64,000 nucleotides of DNA from JABDLO01 sp035327565 (GCA_035327565.1 DAOLDB010000013.1:14285-78284), one strand, 5' to 3'. Positions 1 to 9,629 are shown, numbered from the stretch's first letter. Numbers and translations: made by a program. Notes: generated by a model from the sequence alone, not told the origin.

Positions 1-92
1 TTAATAATTGGTTACAAAAAATACTAAAAAATCGTTAAATATTTTTTGAAACTTCAATTACAGTTCTTTAAATCCTGAAATTCATTTTATTC

Positions 93-1799
93 CTATTGAT
101 CTAAACTACCAGGAACTGATTGAATTAGCAGACGGGTATATGGATGAAAAGGTTGCATGAAAATCAATTCAGAATCATTTCTTTCTACAATTTTACCATT
201 TTTTAATACTGCCACTGTATCACTCATAAAACGGACAACACTCAGATCATGTGAAATAAATAGCATGGAAAGACTCAATTCTTCATTCAGGTCTTTTAAA
301 AGATTTAAAATTTTAGCCTGAGTAGTTACATCCAAAGAAGAAACACATTCATCACATAGCAACAACATTGGTTCAGCTGCAAGTGCCCTGGCAATACAAA
401 TTCTTTGCCTCTGCCCTCCTGAAAATTGGTGCGGGTATAAATCGGAAGATAAAGATTCCAATCCAACCTTTTCTAACAATTGATGAGTCTTGTATATTTT
501 GTCTTGAACTGAAAGTTTACCATTCATGGGTTCCATAATCGCCTGACCGACCTTCATCCTGGGATTCAATGATGAATAAGGATCCTGAAATATCATTTGA
601 ATTTCGCGCCCGGTTTGCAAGTACTTATTGACTTTCTGTAAATGTGGATGTGAAAAATTAAAATGAATATTGCCGCTATCGAAAGAAATCAAGCCAGAAA
701 TACTTTGCAAAATGGTTGATTTTCCACTTCCAGATTCACCCACAAGACCAAATACTTCTCCAGCCTTCATAGAAAAGGATACATCATCCACTGCCCTGAT
801 GATACGCTTCTTTCCTCCTGTCCGTATTGTGAATATTTTTATAAGGTGGTTTACTTCAAGAATCGTTGTACTTTTCACCTGTTGTGACTCCTTTTTTACT
901 TTGGATTCAACCTCCAAGTCTCCTTTTATAGAAGAAATACTACTTTTTCTTTCTATATTTAAATCCTGAATTGGCAACCTTGATGATTTCATCATAAATG
1001 TAGGTCTTGCCTTCAATAAGTCCCGGGTATATGTTTGTTGAGGTTTCTCAAAAATATCCCTGGTTAATCCTTCTTCAATAATTAGCCCATTTTGCATAAC
1101 CAAAACGCTATCTGCTATTTCACTCACCACTCTCAGATCGTGTGAAATGATAATAACAGACAATTGAAGAGATTTTTGCAACTCTTTGATGAGTCTTAGT
1201 ATGTTCTTTTGAACGATAACATCCAAAGCCGTAGTAGGTTCATCTGCAATCAGAATATCGGGATGGTTACACAAAGCAATGGCTATCATTACTCGTTGCA
1301 ATTGCCCTCCGGACAGCTGATGTGGAAAAGAATGATATATACGTTCCGGGTCTTCTAAACCTACTTCACTTAACCAATCAATAACCTTTTTATAATTTTC
1401 AGCTTTAGTGACTTTCTGATGTACATATATGGCTTCAGCGATTTGGATTCCACATTTTTTGGAAGGATTCATAAACATAGAAGGCTCCTGAAAAATCATC
1501 CCAATTTTCTTTCCTCTTATGTTTCGCCATGTACTCTCTTTTTCATTCCATAGATTCGGAATTTCTCTCATTCCGGATAGATGCATTGTGCCGGATTGGT
1601 TTGCATGTGAATTTAATTGGAGTAAATGCATGAGCGACAATGCAGTTACAGACTTTCCTGATCCGGATTCACCAACAATTCCCAAAACCTCATTGGATTT
1701 CAAATGAAAAGATATCTCTTTCACAGCATCTATTCGCTTTTCCTTTGTAGTAAAAGAAACATGAAGGTTTTCTACCTGCAATATATTCTGAATTGCCAT
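93..1799 (-). CDS. Fused double ABC transporter ATPase, Opp/Dpp (YejF-like) type
   Basis: Two complete ABC ATPase domains lie in one 568-residue chain, as in YejF or fused OppD-OppF of peptide/nickel importers. Domain 1 has Walker A GESGSGKS at residues 43-50, Q-loop Gln104, signature LSGGQ at 162-166 and Walker B ending DE at 186-187. Domain 2 has Walker A at 354-361, FSGGQ at 459-463 and Walker B reading CDEC (482-485) instead of the usual DEP. A charged linker of about 45 residues joins them. The protein is cytoplasmic and would power uptake of peptides or similar solutes, but no permease or binding-protein gene lies nearby, so the substrate is unknown. It starts 10 bp after ribB stops and probably shares its transcript. 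Confidence 0.93.
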   Translation of the reverse strand: MAIQNILQVENLHVSFTTKEKRIDAVKEISFHLKSNEVLGIVGESGSGKSVTALSLMHLLQLNSHANQSGTMHLSGMREIPNLWNEKESTWRNIRGKKIGMIFQEPSMFMNPSKKCGIQIAEAIYVHQKVTKAENYKKVIDWLSEVGLEDPERIYHSFPHQLSGGQLQRVMIAIALCNHPDILIADEPTTALDVIVQKNILRLIKELQKSLQLSVIIISHDLRVVSEIADSVLVMQNGLIIEEGLTRDIFEKPQQTYTRDLLKARPTFMMKSSRLPIQDLNIERKSSISSIKGDLEVESKVKKESQQVKSTTILEVNHLIKIFTIRTGGKKRIIRAVDDVSFSMKAGEVFGLVGESGSGKSTILQSISGLISFDSGNIHFNFSHPHLQKVNKYLQTGREIQMIFQDPYSSLNPRMKVGQAIMEPMNGKLSVQDKIYKTHQLLEKVGLESLSSDLYPHQFSGGQRQRICIARALAAEPMLLLCDECVSSLDVTTQAKILNLLKDLNEELSLSMLFISHDLSVVRFMSDTVAVLKNGKIVERNDSELIFMQPFHPYTRLLIQSVPGSLDQ

Positions 1800-1809
1800 T
1801 ATAGCAGTT

Positions 1810-2940
1810 TTATTCAGGAATGGTCACTGTTTCCACTATTTCAAGCCCATAACCTGGCAGAGCAACTCTTTTCACTACCGAATTGGTAATCAACTTAATT
1901 TTTTGTACACCTAACTCTCTGAGTATCTGTGCTCCTGTACCAAAATCCCTTTGCTCATCTGATGAACTTTTATTTATATTCTTACTTTGTTCAATATCTG
2001 ACAATTTCTGCAATATGGATTCTGATTTTTCACTGTGACGCATATAGAGTAAAACACCTGATTGATTTTCAGCTATCATTTCCAGGGATTTTTTGAGTTT
2101 TACTCCATAGTTTTCAAACAATATTCCCAAAATATCACCTGTTTCAGTACTGGAATGGACTCTCACCATTGTGGGTACATCCGGACGAATTTCTCCTGTA
2201 GAAATGGCTAAATGAATATCACCGGTGGTAAGTTGTCTGAAAGCAGTTACTTTAAATTTTCCCAGATCAGTATTCAATATTTTTTCCTGAACCCTTTTTA
2301 CTATGCGTTCATTCTCCATTCTGTATGCCACCAAATCCTTTATTGAAACTATCATTAACCCATGTCTATCGGCAATTTCAATCAATTCTGGCAATCTGGC
2401 CATACTTCCATCCTCATTTAAAATTTCAACCAGAACGCCTGCAGGATAAAACCCGGCTAACTTGGCAAAATCCACTGCTGCCTCTGTATGCCCAGTTCTC
2501 CTTAGAACTCCCCCTTTTTTTGAAATCAGAGGAAAAATATGACCCGGTCTTGCAAAATCTGAGGCAGTGAATTTAGGGTCAGTGATCGCTTTGATACCTT
2601 TGCTCCGGTCAAAAGCTGAAATACCTGTTGTACACCCATACCCAATTAAGTCAATAGATACAGTAAAGGCCGTTTCGTGCAACGCGGTATTCTCTCTGAC
2701 CATCATTTCAAGCTGCAACTCTTTGGCTCTTTCTTCCTGTAAAGGAGTGCAAATCAGTCCTCGGCCATATTTTGACATAAAATTAACAGTCTCCGGAGTG
2801 ATCATTTCTGCAGCACAAATAAAGTCTCCCTCATTTTCTCTGTCTTCATCATCTACTACAATGATGATCTTACCCTTCCGTATGTCATCAATAGCTTCCT
2901 GTATTGTATTGAGTTTAATTTTGGTTTGAGTCATTTCCAT
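1810..2940 (-). CDS. ribB: 3,4-dihydroxy-2-butanone-4-phosphate synthase with degenerate GTP cyclohydrolase II domain (RibBA-like)
   Basis: This enzyme supplies the four-carbon unit of riboflavin from ribulose 5-phosphate. The N-terminal half (about 1-205) is an intact RibB domain: acidic loop DDEDRENEGDF at 30-40, RPGHIFPL at 131-138 and TGHTEAAVD at 149-157. The C-terminal half has the GTP cyclohydrolase II fold signature but has lost the zinc ligands. The three cysteine positions read Thr265, Glu276 and Tyr278, and the RQEGRGIGL-type loop reads RHSEKSESIL (301-310). It is therefore probably RibB only, and a true RibA should be encoded elsewhere. The first 26 bp overlap the end of the upstream glycosyltransferase gene, which suggests translational coupling. 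A second ATG two codons in is also possible. Confidence 0.93.
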   Translation of the reverse strand: MEMTQTKIKLNTIQEAIDDIRKGKIIIVVDDEDRENEGDFICAAEMITPETVNFMSKYGRGLICTPLQEERAKELQLEMMVRENTALHETAFTVSIDLIGYGCTTGISAFDRSKGIKAITDPKFTASDFARPGHIFPLISKKGGVLRRTGHTEAAVDFAKLAGFYPAGVLVEILNEDGSMARLPELIEIADRHGLMIVSIKDLVAYRMENERIVKRVQEKILNTDLGKFKVTAFRQLTTGDIHLAISTGEIRPDVPTMVRVHSSTETGDILGILFENYGVKLKKSLEMIAENQSGVLLYMRHSEKSESILQKLSDIEQSKNINKSSSDEQRDFGTGAQILRELGVQKIKLITNSVVKRVALPGYGLEIVETVTIPE

Positions 2941-4105
2941 TTAACTGATCCAGTTCAATTATAAACAATTTCAATAATTCATTAACATGATTACTCCAAA
3001 GAAAGTTGGATGCCACAAAAGTAAGCCCATTCCTTCGGATATGGTCATACAAATTCTCATCTTTTAGTAATCTTTCTATAGCTGCAGTAAATAATTCCGG
3101 TGTATCAGCAATCAAAATATTTTTCTCGTGAGTACCCTTTACGGATTCATTGACAGCGGAAGTTGTAACACAGGGTATTCCCATTGCCATTGCTTCCAGA
3201 ATTTTATTTTGAAGTCCGGTGCCATAAAAAACCGGAGCTACAAAAACTTTTAAAGAAGCATATGCATCCCTGATATCTTCCATCCATCCTTTTATATGGA
3301 TTTGTTCGTTGGCCAGGAGTGTGAGTTGCTTTCCAGGTCTGGCCCCACTGATACAGACTTTCATATTATCACCAAGTAAAGGCACTATTTTTTCAATAAT
3401 GTATTTTGCAGCTTCTACATTGGGAAGATAACCCAGATTACCTACAAATCCGATATGATATTTCTTTTCACTTTCAATGGGTTTAAAAAAATGATGGTCT
3501 ACCCCATTGGGAATAATACTAAAAGATGCTTCGGGAGGTTTTCCTATCAGGCAAATATCTCTTTCAGAAATGAGTATATGGCGTTGAAACCATTCATAGG
3601 ATTGCATTTCAAATATTTTAATTCTCCTGGACTCCCATCGATAAAGCCAATGTAAGAGGAACCCTGCAATTTTTCCACGTAATTTCATTCCTTGACCAAA
3701 AGCATCCATATAGTCAATCACTGATTTTCCGGAAAAGTTTTTACAATATAGTGCCACACGAAAGAGTTGACAATAGATCATATCCGGTTGGATGGAATGC
3801 ACCCATTGGTCAATTGACTTCTGTATTTTACGGTTATAATACCATCCCACCTGAAATGGAAGCCCTCTCATTGCGCCTGCTATTGCATTAAAAATCTGAG
3901 AAGGTCTTTTGATCTTTAATATCAATAAATCAGTAAGAAATGGATGTACCTTTTCAATATGGGAAGGTGACAACTTTTCATCTGTAATGACCACCAAATA
4001 CAGTTTAACATGTTGACTAAGAAGGCGGAGTTGATGGTACAGTCGCAATTTATCCCCTTTTTCCAGAGGAAATGGAAAGCGGGATGAGAATATTACGATC
4101 TTCAA
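2915..4105 (-). CDS. Glycosyltransferase, GT4-like
   Basis: A 396-residue GT-B glycosyltransferase. The N-terminus (FSSRFPFPLEKGDKLR) matches the acceptor-side start seen in sugar transferases of the exopolysaccharide/PEP-CTERM-associated type. The donor-side motif is FYGTGLQNKILEAMAMGIP around residues 294-312, with the family glutamate at about 304. It would transfer a nucleotide-activated sugar to a lipid or polysaccharide acceptor on the cytoplasmic side of the membrane; donor and acceptor cannot be read from sequence. The frame opens with TTG at 4105, since a TAG lies two codons upstream and no ATG lies between. It follows a second glycosyltransferase by 25 bp and overlaps ribB by 26 bp. 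Confidence 0.88.
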   Translation of the reverse strand: MKIVIFSSRFPFPLEKGDKLRLYHQLRLLSQHVKLYLVVITDEKLSPSHIEKVHPFLTDLLILKIKRPSQIFNAIAGAMRGLPFQVGWYYNRKIQKSIDQWVHSIQPDMIYCQLFRVALYCKNFSGKSVIDYMDAFGQGMKLRGKIAGFLLHWLYRWESRRIKIFEMQSYEWFQRHILISERDICLIGKPPEASFSIIPNGVDHHFFKPIESEKKYHIGFVGNLGYLPNVEAAKYIIEKIVPLLGDNMKVCISGARPGKQLTLLANEQIHIKGWMEDIRDAYASLKVFVAPVFYGTGLQNKILEAMAMGIPCVTTSAVNESVKGTHEKNILIADTPELFTAAIERLLKDENLYDHIRRNGLTFVASNFLWSNHVNELLKLFIIELDQLNGNDSNQN

Positions 4106-4130
4106 AGTCTAATGGAATTAAAAATACAAT

Positions 4131-5369
4131 CTATGAGTGGTTTGGGGTCACCTGGTAGTTGCCTTCAAGCATTCTTTGGTAGATATCCTTCAGTTCCATT
4201 GCGTTCTGTATGGCATCATAATTTTTAATTATGAATTTCTTTGCTTTCTTTCCTATCTTTTCTCTGAGTTCCAGATTTTGCTTGAGAGACTCCAGTGCAT
4301 GAATAAAATCCAATGGACTATCCGCTATAATGACTTCTCTTCCATCCTTTGCTTCTATACCTTCCATTCCTAATTGGGTACTGATCACCGGGATCCCCAA
4401 AGCCATTCCTTCCAGAATTTTCACCCTGGTACCACTACCGGAAAATAATGGCACTATCATAACATCTGATTTGAACATAAACTTTTTTGCATCATCGATT
4501 TCTCCATGAATAATAATGGATGGATCCAATGAAGAAAATGCATCGCATTCCATATTTCTTCCGGCAATGTGCAACCTGGATTCAGAATTTCTTTCGATGA
4601 AGTGAGGCCACACTTTTGCAAGGAACCATTCTAATCCTTCCATATTCGGAAGCCAATCCATAGCGCCAATAAAGCAAACATTAAAACATTGACCTTCTTT
4701 GCTATCAATTTGTTGGTAGTGATCCAATTTTAGACCAATTGGTGAATTTACAGCCCCATTCAGATAACCCAGATTTTTGAATCGCTTTAAATCTCTCTGA
4801 CTTACACTGATCAACAAATCATAATCATTGAGGTGAAACAATTCGTATTTTTTCAGTTTGCGGGTCAAATGTTCCAAATAAAACTTTTTAAATGAAATCC
4901 CTTCGTTTGAGGTATATCTTTCCCAGATTTCATGTTCAATATTATGCGCTCTCATGCAAATCTTTGCTGAAGAATATTTCCTGATAACAGGTATATAGGG
5001 TGTAAGATAAAGTGTCTCAAGTTGGACAATATCAAACAGGTTCTTCTTTAGAATTTCTATGAGTGCTTCTTCGTACTCTTTACTAATAAATCGGGTAATA
5101 TGGTACGGATCCAGACTAAACAAATTCTTCAATGCATCAAGAAAATGAATTCGGTTATCGATATACACACATTGAACCTCCTTGTAATGCTTTAAATGTT
5201 GCCGCGCTAAATCTTTATCCGTATAATGTTTGATGGTATTCATCGAAAGCAAAGACATCTCACACCCCAGTTCCTTCAATGCCTTACTTAAATTATAAAT
5301 AGCTATAGATTCACCATCCTTTAACGGATAAGGCAATTTTTTTGTTAGTTGTAAAATTCTTAATGCCAA
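4131..5369 (-). CDS. Glycosyltransferase, GT4-like
   Basis: A 412-residue relative of the next gene downstream, with the same architecture. The N-terminus is ILQLTKKLPYPLKDGES, and the C-terminal nucleotide-sugar motif is FSGSGTRVKILEGMALGIP at about 309-327, with its glutamate at about 320. A function in surface glycan or LPS assembly is inferred from the paired genes and the LptF/G-type gene upstream. The only start that leaves the conserved N-terminus intact is TTG at 5369; upstream in the same frame there is only a short ATG-less stretch back to a TAA. Two adjacent glycosyltransferases that both use TTG may be held at low translation. The acceptor is unknown. Confidence 0.88.
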   Translation of the reverse strand: MALRILQLTKKLPYPLKDGESIAIYNLSKALKELGCEMSLLSMNTIKHYTDKDLARQHLKHYKEVQCVYIDNRIHFLDALKNLFSLDPYHITRFISKEYEEALIEILKKNLFDIVQLETLYLTPYIPVIRKYSSAKICMRAHNIEHEIWERYTSNEGISFKKFYLEHLTRKLKKYELFHLNDYDLLISVSQRDLKRFKNLGYLNGAVNSPIGLKLDHYQQIDSKEGQCFNVCFIGAMDWLPNMEGLEWFLAKVWPHFIERNSESRLHIAGRNMECDAFSSLDPSIIIHGEIDDAKKFMFKSDVMIVPLFSGSGTRVKILEGMALGIPVISTQLGMEGIEAKDGREVIIADSPLDFIHALESLKQNLELREKIGKKAKKFIIKNYDAIQNAMELKDIYQRMLEGNYQVTPNHS

Positions 5370-5542
5370 TGTATTAAAAATAAAGGCTAATTGTTATAAG
5401 TAGAGCGCATTTAAGGCCATTATACGAAGTCAGGCACAAATATACTCTAAACTTTTTGAATGAGATGTTCTGCAAATGTTTTCTTCATAAAGAGTTCCCT
5501 ATACTCTTTTCCAGTACCTTATGCTCAGTCTCAAGTCCTTTT

Positions 5543-7162
5543 TTATGCGCTTTCTCCGGAAGGAAACCATCTTTTAATTTTACCCATTAAATCGAATTTA
5601 ACATCTCTTAGAGCCATTAAAGTAAAACTGATGGCAATCGGTGTCAAAATTACTACAGGTATCCAGGCAGCCAAGATAGCAGAAATAGTATTTCTTCTGA
5701 TCAGTTTTTCGCCCATTATAGAACTGATAATAAACATAACATAAAAAATGATGGCAATAAGAAGCGGATATCCATATCCACCCTTGCGAATGATACTTCC
5801 CAACGGCGCACCAATGAAAAGAAATACAATGCACATGACTGCCCAACTAAACATTTGATGTAAACGGATCCGATAAAACTCCTGTTGGTGATTCCAGGTT
5901 ATGATTTGATTTTTAGTATTTGAATAGGTTGCATTGAAAGAATTTGAATCTCTCATAGCTTCATCCAATAAGTCAATTTTTTTATCATCAGGTACCAACT
6001 CTATGAATGATGCAACTTTTTGATTGTCGGACAATTCTTTTAATTCCAATGTGTATGCATTTTTTATAGAGACCACCTCAGCAAGCAATTGAGGAAAGTC
6101 TCTTTGAGATATCTTACTTTCCATACGCTGCAGTGCTCGGATGGATACAGGAACTTCACTACTCGGATTTTCTGTCTGGAACTCTTTTATTTCTTGCTCT
6201 GTAAACTCTTCGGATGGTGCATCAATAACATGTGGAACAGGGGGCTTGGGTATTTTCAACATTCCACCGTAGTCATATGCTATGGAGGCAATTCGTTCTT
6301 GTCTTGCTCTTTCAAGTGAATCAATTGAATAAAGTAACTGTGCTCTTGAAAGCATGTCGTGCTTATTCCTGCTCGTTACGCTGTTGTCTTTTAAAGCGAA
6401 ATCCGACATATCAAAAACCTTAATAAACGAATTAAAATGTGTTCGCATGAGAGGAGCATTGGCATTTCTGGTTTGACCCGGATTATCTTTCATCTCTCTA
6501 AATTGATAACCATCCGACAATTCCATTACAAACGTATTGTCAGAGGTGCTATACATCTCTCCTTCTTTGGCTGTGATTACACTCACTAATCGTTTATCAA
6601 TATCTGTATGGTCGTAAATCACTACATCTTTTATCGTTCGCCCGTCGCGGTCTTTTTCTCCCACCCTGATCACATAATCTCTGAAATCTTTGTTGAAAAT
6701 TCCCTGTTCAATTGTTAAGGATGGTTTTTGCTTCCGAATGCTCAAAAACAATTGATAAAACTTATAATTTGCTCTGGGTTTCAAATAATTGGAGGCAACA
6801 TATGAAAAGCCTGCTGTAAGGATAGATATAATAATCGCAGCTTTCATGATCCGTATCAAAGAAATACCCGCCGATTTCATACTGGAAAGTTCATACCTTT
6901 CCGACAGATTCCCAAAAACCATTATGGAAGAAATGAGAATAGTCAAAGGTATAGCCATAGGAATGATGGTAAGAGCAAAATAGAAAACCAGTTCAATCAA
7001 GGTCGTGAATGGAATCCCTTTACCTAAGATATCATCGATGTATTTCCACATAAATTGCATGACCAATACGAATTCAGCAACAAAGAATGACATTATATAA
7101 GGTGCCCAAAAACTTTGGACAATGAGCTTATCAATCTTTTTAATGGATAAATTCCAGTTCAT
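5543..7162 (-). CDS. LptF/LptG (YjgP/YjgQ) family permease
   Basis: An inner-membrane permease of the LPS export machinery, LptB2FG, which extracts LPS from the inner membrane. At 539 residues it is longer than the roughly 360-residue E. coli proteins because of an enlarged periplasmic region between the first three and last three membrane helices, a form I associate with Bacteroidota. Helices are near residues 18-38, 55-82 and 103-125, and three more lie in the last 100 residues. The conserved cytoplasmic loop NLSERYELSSMKSAGIS is at 85-101. No LptB or partner permease is adjacent. It heads the minus-strand run that continues into the two glycosyltransferases, with a 173-bp gap before them. 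Whether it is the F or the G paralogue is not resolved. Confidence 0.9.
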   Translation of the reverse strand: MNWNLSIKKIDKLIVQSFWAPYIMSFFVAEFVLVMQFMWKYIDDILGKGIPFTTLIELVFYFALTIIPMAIPLTILISSIMVFGNLSERYELSSMKSAGISLIRIMKAAIIISILTAGFSYVASNYLKPRANYKFYQLFLSIRKQKPSLTIEQGIFNKDFRDYVIRVGEKDRDGRTIKDVVIYDHTDIDKRLVSVITAKEGEMYSTSDNTFVMELSDGYQFREMKDNPGQTRNANAPLMRTHFNSFIKVFDMSDFALKDNSVTSRNKHDMLSRAQLLYSIDSLERARQERIASIAYDYGGMLKIPKPPVPHVIDAPSEEFTEQEIKEFQTENPSSEVPVSIRALQRMESKISQRDFPQLLAEVVSIKNAYTLELKELSDNQKVASFIELVPDDKKIDLLDEAMRDSNSFNATYSNTKNQIITWNHQQEFYRIRLHQMFSWAVMCIVFLFIGAPLGSIIRKGGYGYPLLIAIIFYVMFIISSIMGEKLIRRNTISAILAAWIPVVILTPIAISFTLMALRDVKFDLMGKIKRWFPSGESA

Positions 7163-7403
7163 ATTCTCTTGAACGAATAAATTAAAAAATTCGCTTGATC
7201 AGGTTTGGTGAATATACAAACACAACGCATATTAAATCAATTCGCAAAACAATGAAAGTGTCAAAGTAAATATCTTTATGGAATTAACATTTAGTCCATT
7301 TAATAACTAAAAATATATTCCTTACCACAAAAATAGCCGGTTTGCATGATTGCACATGAGATTTTCCATATTTTAGCCAATTCAACAACTGACCATTCGA
7401 ATC

Positions 7404-9131
7404 ATGATGAAAAAAAGTGTTTGCACATTATCTTGCAGTAATATTTTAAGTCTCCTTTTTATTTTCTCTTTATTTTCATGTGTTGATAAGAATGGTGCAG
7501 AACTCATCATTATCAATGGAAAGATATATACGGTTAGTAATGGGTATGCGGAGGGTGATGCTTTGGTTATACGTGACGGAAAAATTGATTTGATCACGGA
7601 CTCAAGGGAGATCGAAAAATATTCAGGAAAGAAGACAGAGGTGATTGATGCAGGAGAAAATTTTATTATGCCTGGTTTTATAGAAGGGCATGGCCATTTT
7701 TCTGGTTTAGGTTATAGTTTACTCAATCTCAATTTCATAAACTCAAGAAGTTGGGAAGAGATTGTTTCGATGGTCGAAGAAAAGGTGAAGACAGCACAAC
7801 CCGGAGAATGGATTATTGGCCGGGGATGGCACCAGGAGAAATGGGATTCAGTACCCTTTAATAATGTATTAGGGTACCCATTCCATAAGGAATTGAGTCA
7901 GGTATCCCCAAACAATCCGGTGGTTTTACGCCACGCCAGTGGACATTCACTATTTGCCAACAAAAAAGCCATGGATGAAGCAGGTGTCAACATAGAAACC
8001 CCAAATCCACCTGGAGGCGAAGTGGTTAGATCTGCTGATGGAGAGGCCATTGGAGTATTTGAAGAAAGAGCAATGCGCATTGTCAATGAAGCTTTATTCG
8101 AATATCAAAATGGATTAAGTCAGGAAGAACGCTTACAGGAATGGTATAAGGCCATCGAATTAGCACAGGAAGAATGCCTTAAAAAAGGAGTTACTTCTTT
8201 CCAGGATGCTGGCTCCAGTTTTGAAGAATTGGAAAGATATCATAAATTGGCAAAGGATAAAAAATTAAACATACGATTGTGGGTGATGGCAAGACATAAC
8301 TCAGCCACCCTCGAAGGTAATGTAGGTCAACACCGAATAATCGGTGCAGGTGACAATTTCTACACATGCCGGTCTATTAAATCCGAGGTCGATGGCGCTT
8401 TAGGTGCTTTTGGCGCCTGGCTCATAGAGCCCTACACCGATAAGCCCGATTTCCATGGTCAAAATACTACTGATATCTACGAAGTGAAAAAAATTGCTGA
8501 CATAGCGATGGCCAATGAAATGCAATTATGTGTTCATGCTATCGGTGACAGAGCCAATAAGGTGGTCGTAGACATTTTTGAGGGAACCATCGGACAAACT
8601 GCTAACAAGGATCACAGATGGAGAATTGAACACGCTCAACATCTCGACACATCAGATATCCCGCGTTTTAAGGAATTGAACATCATAGCTTCCATGCAGG
8701 GTATTCATTGCACTAGTGATGCACCGTTTGTAGAAAAACGTCTGGGCAAAGCCAGGGCTCAGTTCGGCTCTTATCCGTGGAGAACCCTATTGGACCATGG
8801 TGTAATTATAGCCAATGGAACGGATGCTCCGGTGGAAGATGTAGATCCCATCCCCAGTTTTTATGCATCTGTAACACGAAAAAGATTGGATACCGGATAT
8901 GCATTCTATCCTGAACAATCGATGTCGCGCGAAGAAGCGATTTATTCATATACCTTGGGGAATGCATTTGCTGCTTTTGAAGAGAATGTAAAAGGAAGCA
9001 TTGAAGTAGGCAAAGTTGCAGATTTAATCATCTTATCCAATGATCTGATCCGATGCTCAGATGAAGAAATTCCTGAAACAAGTATTTTATATACTATAGT
9101 CAATGGAAAGGTGAAATTCAAAAAAAAATAA
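7404..9131 (+). CDS. Amidohydrolase family 3 (YtcJ-like) lipoprotein
   Basis: A 575-residue metal-dependent hydrolase of the amidohydrolase superfamily (subtype 3, YtcJ/N-substituted formamide deformylase-like). Visible motifs are the HxH metal pair in GHGHFSG (His96, His98), the central SEVDGALGAFGAW segment, HAIGDRAN, RIEHAQHL, and NGTDAPVEDVDP carrying the last metal-binding aspartate. The N-terminus is a lipoprotein signal with lipobox LFSC and acylated Cys26, so the enzyme is anchored in an envelope membrane. Substrates of this subtype are mostly unknown; cyclic amides or formamides are typical guesses. Start: the two ATGs at 7404 and 7407 are equivalent. It is transcribed divergently from the lptF/G-type gene. 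Confidence 0.9.
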   Translation: MMKKSVCTLSCSNILSLLFIFSLFSCVDKNGAELIIINGKIYTVSNGYAEGDALVIRDGKIDLITDSREIEKYSGKKTEVIDAGENFIMPGFIEGHGHFSGLGYSLLNLNFINSRSWEEIVSMVEEKVKTAQPGEWIIGRGWHQEKWDSVPFNNVLGYPFHKELSQVSPNNPVVLRHASGHSLFANKKAMDEAGVNIETPNPPGGEVVRSADGEAIGVFEERAMRIVNEALFEYQNGLSQEERLQEWYKAIELAQEECLKKGVTSFQDAGSSFEELERYHKLAKDKKLNIRLWVMARHNSATLEGNVGQHRIIGAGDNFYTCRSIKSEVDGALGAFGAWLIEPYTDKPDFHGQNTTDIYEVKKIADIAMANEMQLCVHAIGDRANKVVVDIFEGTIGQTANKDHRWRIEHAQHLDTSDIPRFKELNIIASMQGIHCTSDAPFVEKRLGKARAQFGSYPWRTLLDHGVIIANGTDAPVEDVDPIPSFYASVTRKRLDTGYAFYPEQSMSREEAIYSYTLGNAFAAFEENVKGSIEVGKVADLIILSNDLIRCSDEEIPETSILYTIVNGKVKFKKK

Positions 9132-9308
9132 AATCAGATTAATTTTTCAGCATTTGCTTTTGCAAAGTTGAATTAAAGAAGGACATTCTGGCTTGATATG
9201 ATAATTCTGGATTTTTGTCATTTTCCTATCCCTGTCTTCAGAATCTTTATGTTTTAAGGTTTTCCATTTTGCTTATGAGAAATCAAAGTGAGAGTAACCA
9301 AAGTTTGA

Positions 9309-9514
9309 ATTAACCCGGATTTAACAATACAACTTCGTGTTGAGGGGACAAAAAGCAATTTTGCCCTATGGATATCATCCTGCGGATTAAATAAGTGATT
9401 TTGTAAAAGAGCGCTAGTAAACAATACGGTGATTGAACAAAATCAATCTAAACTACTTATATTACCTCCATTTAAAGTCGCAATAGATTTACAATTGCTT
9501 AATCCGGGTTTAAT
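9309..9514. repeat. Imperfect 20/21-bp inverted repeat flanking 165 bp
   Basis: The left arm at 9309-9328 reads ATTAACCCGGATTTAACAAT. The reverse complement of the right arm (9494-9514) matches it apart from two single-base indels and one substitution, with the shared core CCCGGATT. The enclosed 165 bp has no open frame. The arrangement could be the remnant of a miniature inverted-repeat element, a long stem-loop RNA or a paired regulator site. No flanking target duplication is obvious. Confidence 0.45.
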
Positions 9515-9572
9515 ACTTTTGAATGAAAATTTTAAGATTTCCTTACCATTTAAAGTAATTAAATGGCGTTCC

Positions 9573-9591
9573 TTCTATTGTGACAATAGAA
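9573..9591. promoter_or_regulatory. Perfect 19-bp palindrome upstream of the Kelch lipoprotein gene
   Basis: TTCTATTGT-G-ACAATAGAA: nine perfectly paired bases on each side of one central base, ending 38 bp before the ATG at 9630. The size and position suit an operator for a dimeric repressor or activator. With a one-base loop it cannot form a normal hairpin, which favours a protein site over a terminator. No regulator gene is adjacent. Confidence 0.45.
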
Positions 9592-9629
9592 TTATTTGCA
9601 ACTAAAACATTGAATAATATTAAGCTGGC

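Larger units (their letters stand above)
9132..9629. other. 498-bp intergenic region with inverted repeats and a palindrome
   Basis: No credible gene is seen on either strand. The region holds a pair of roughly 20-bp inverted repeats (9309-9328 and 9494-9514) and, close to the next gene, a perfect palindrome (9573-9591); both are listed separately. A short TTTGC/GCAAA hairpin lies just after the amidohydrolase stop, but it lacks a proper U-tract and I do not call it a terminator. Confidence 0.5.
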
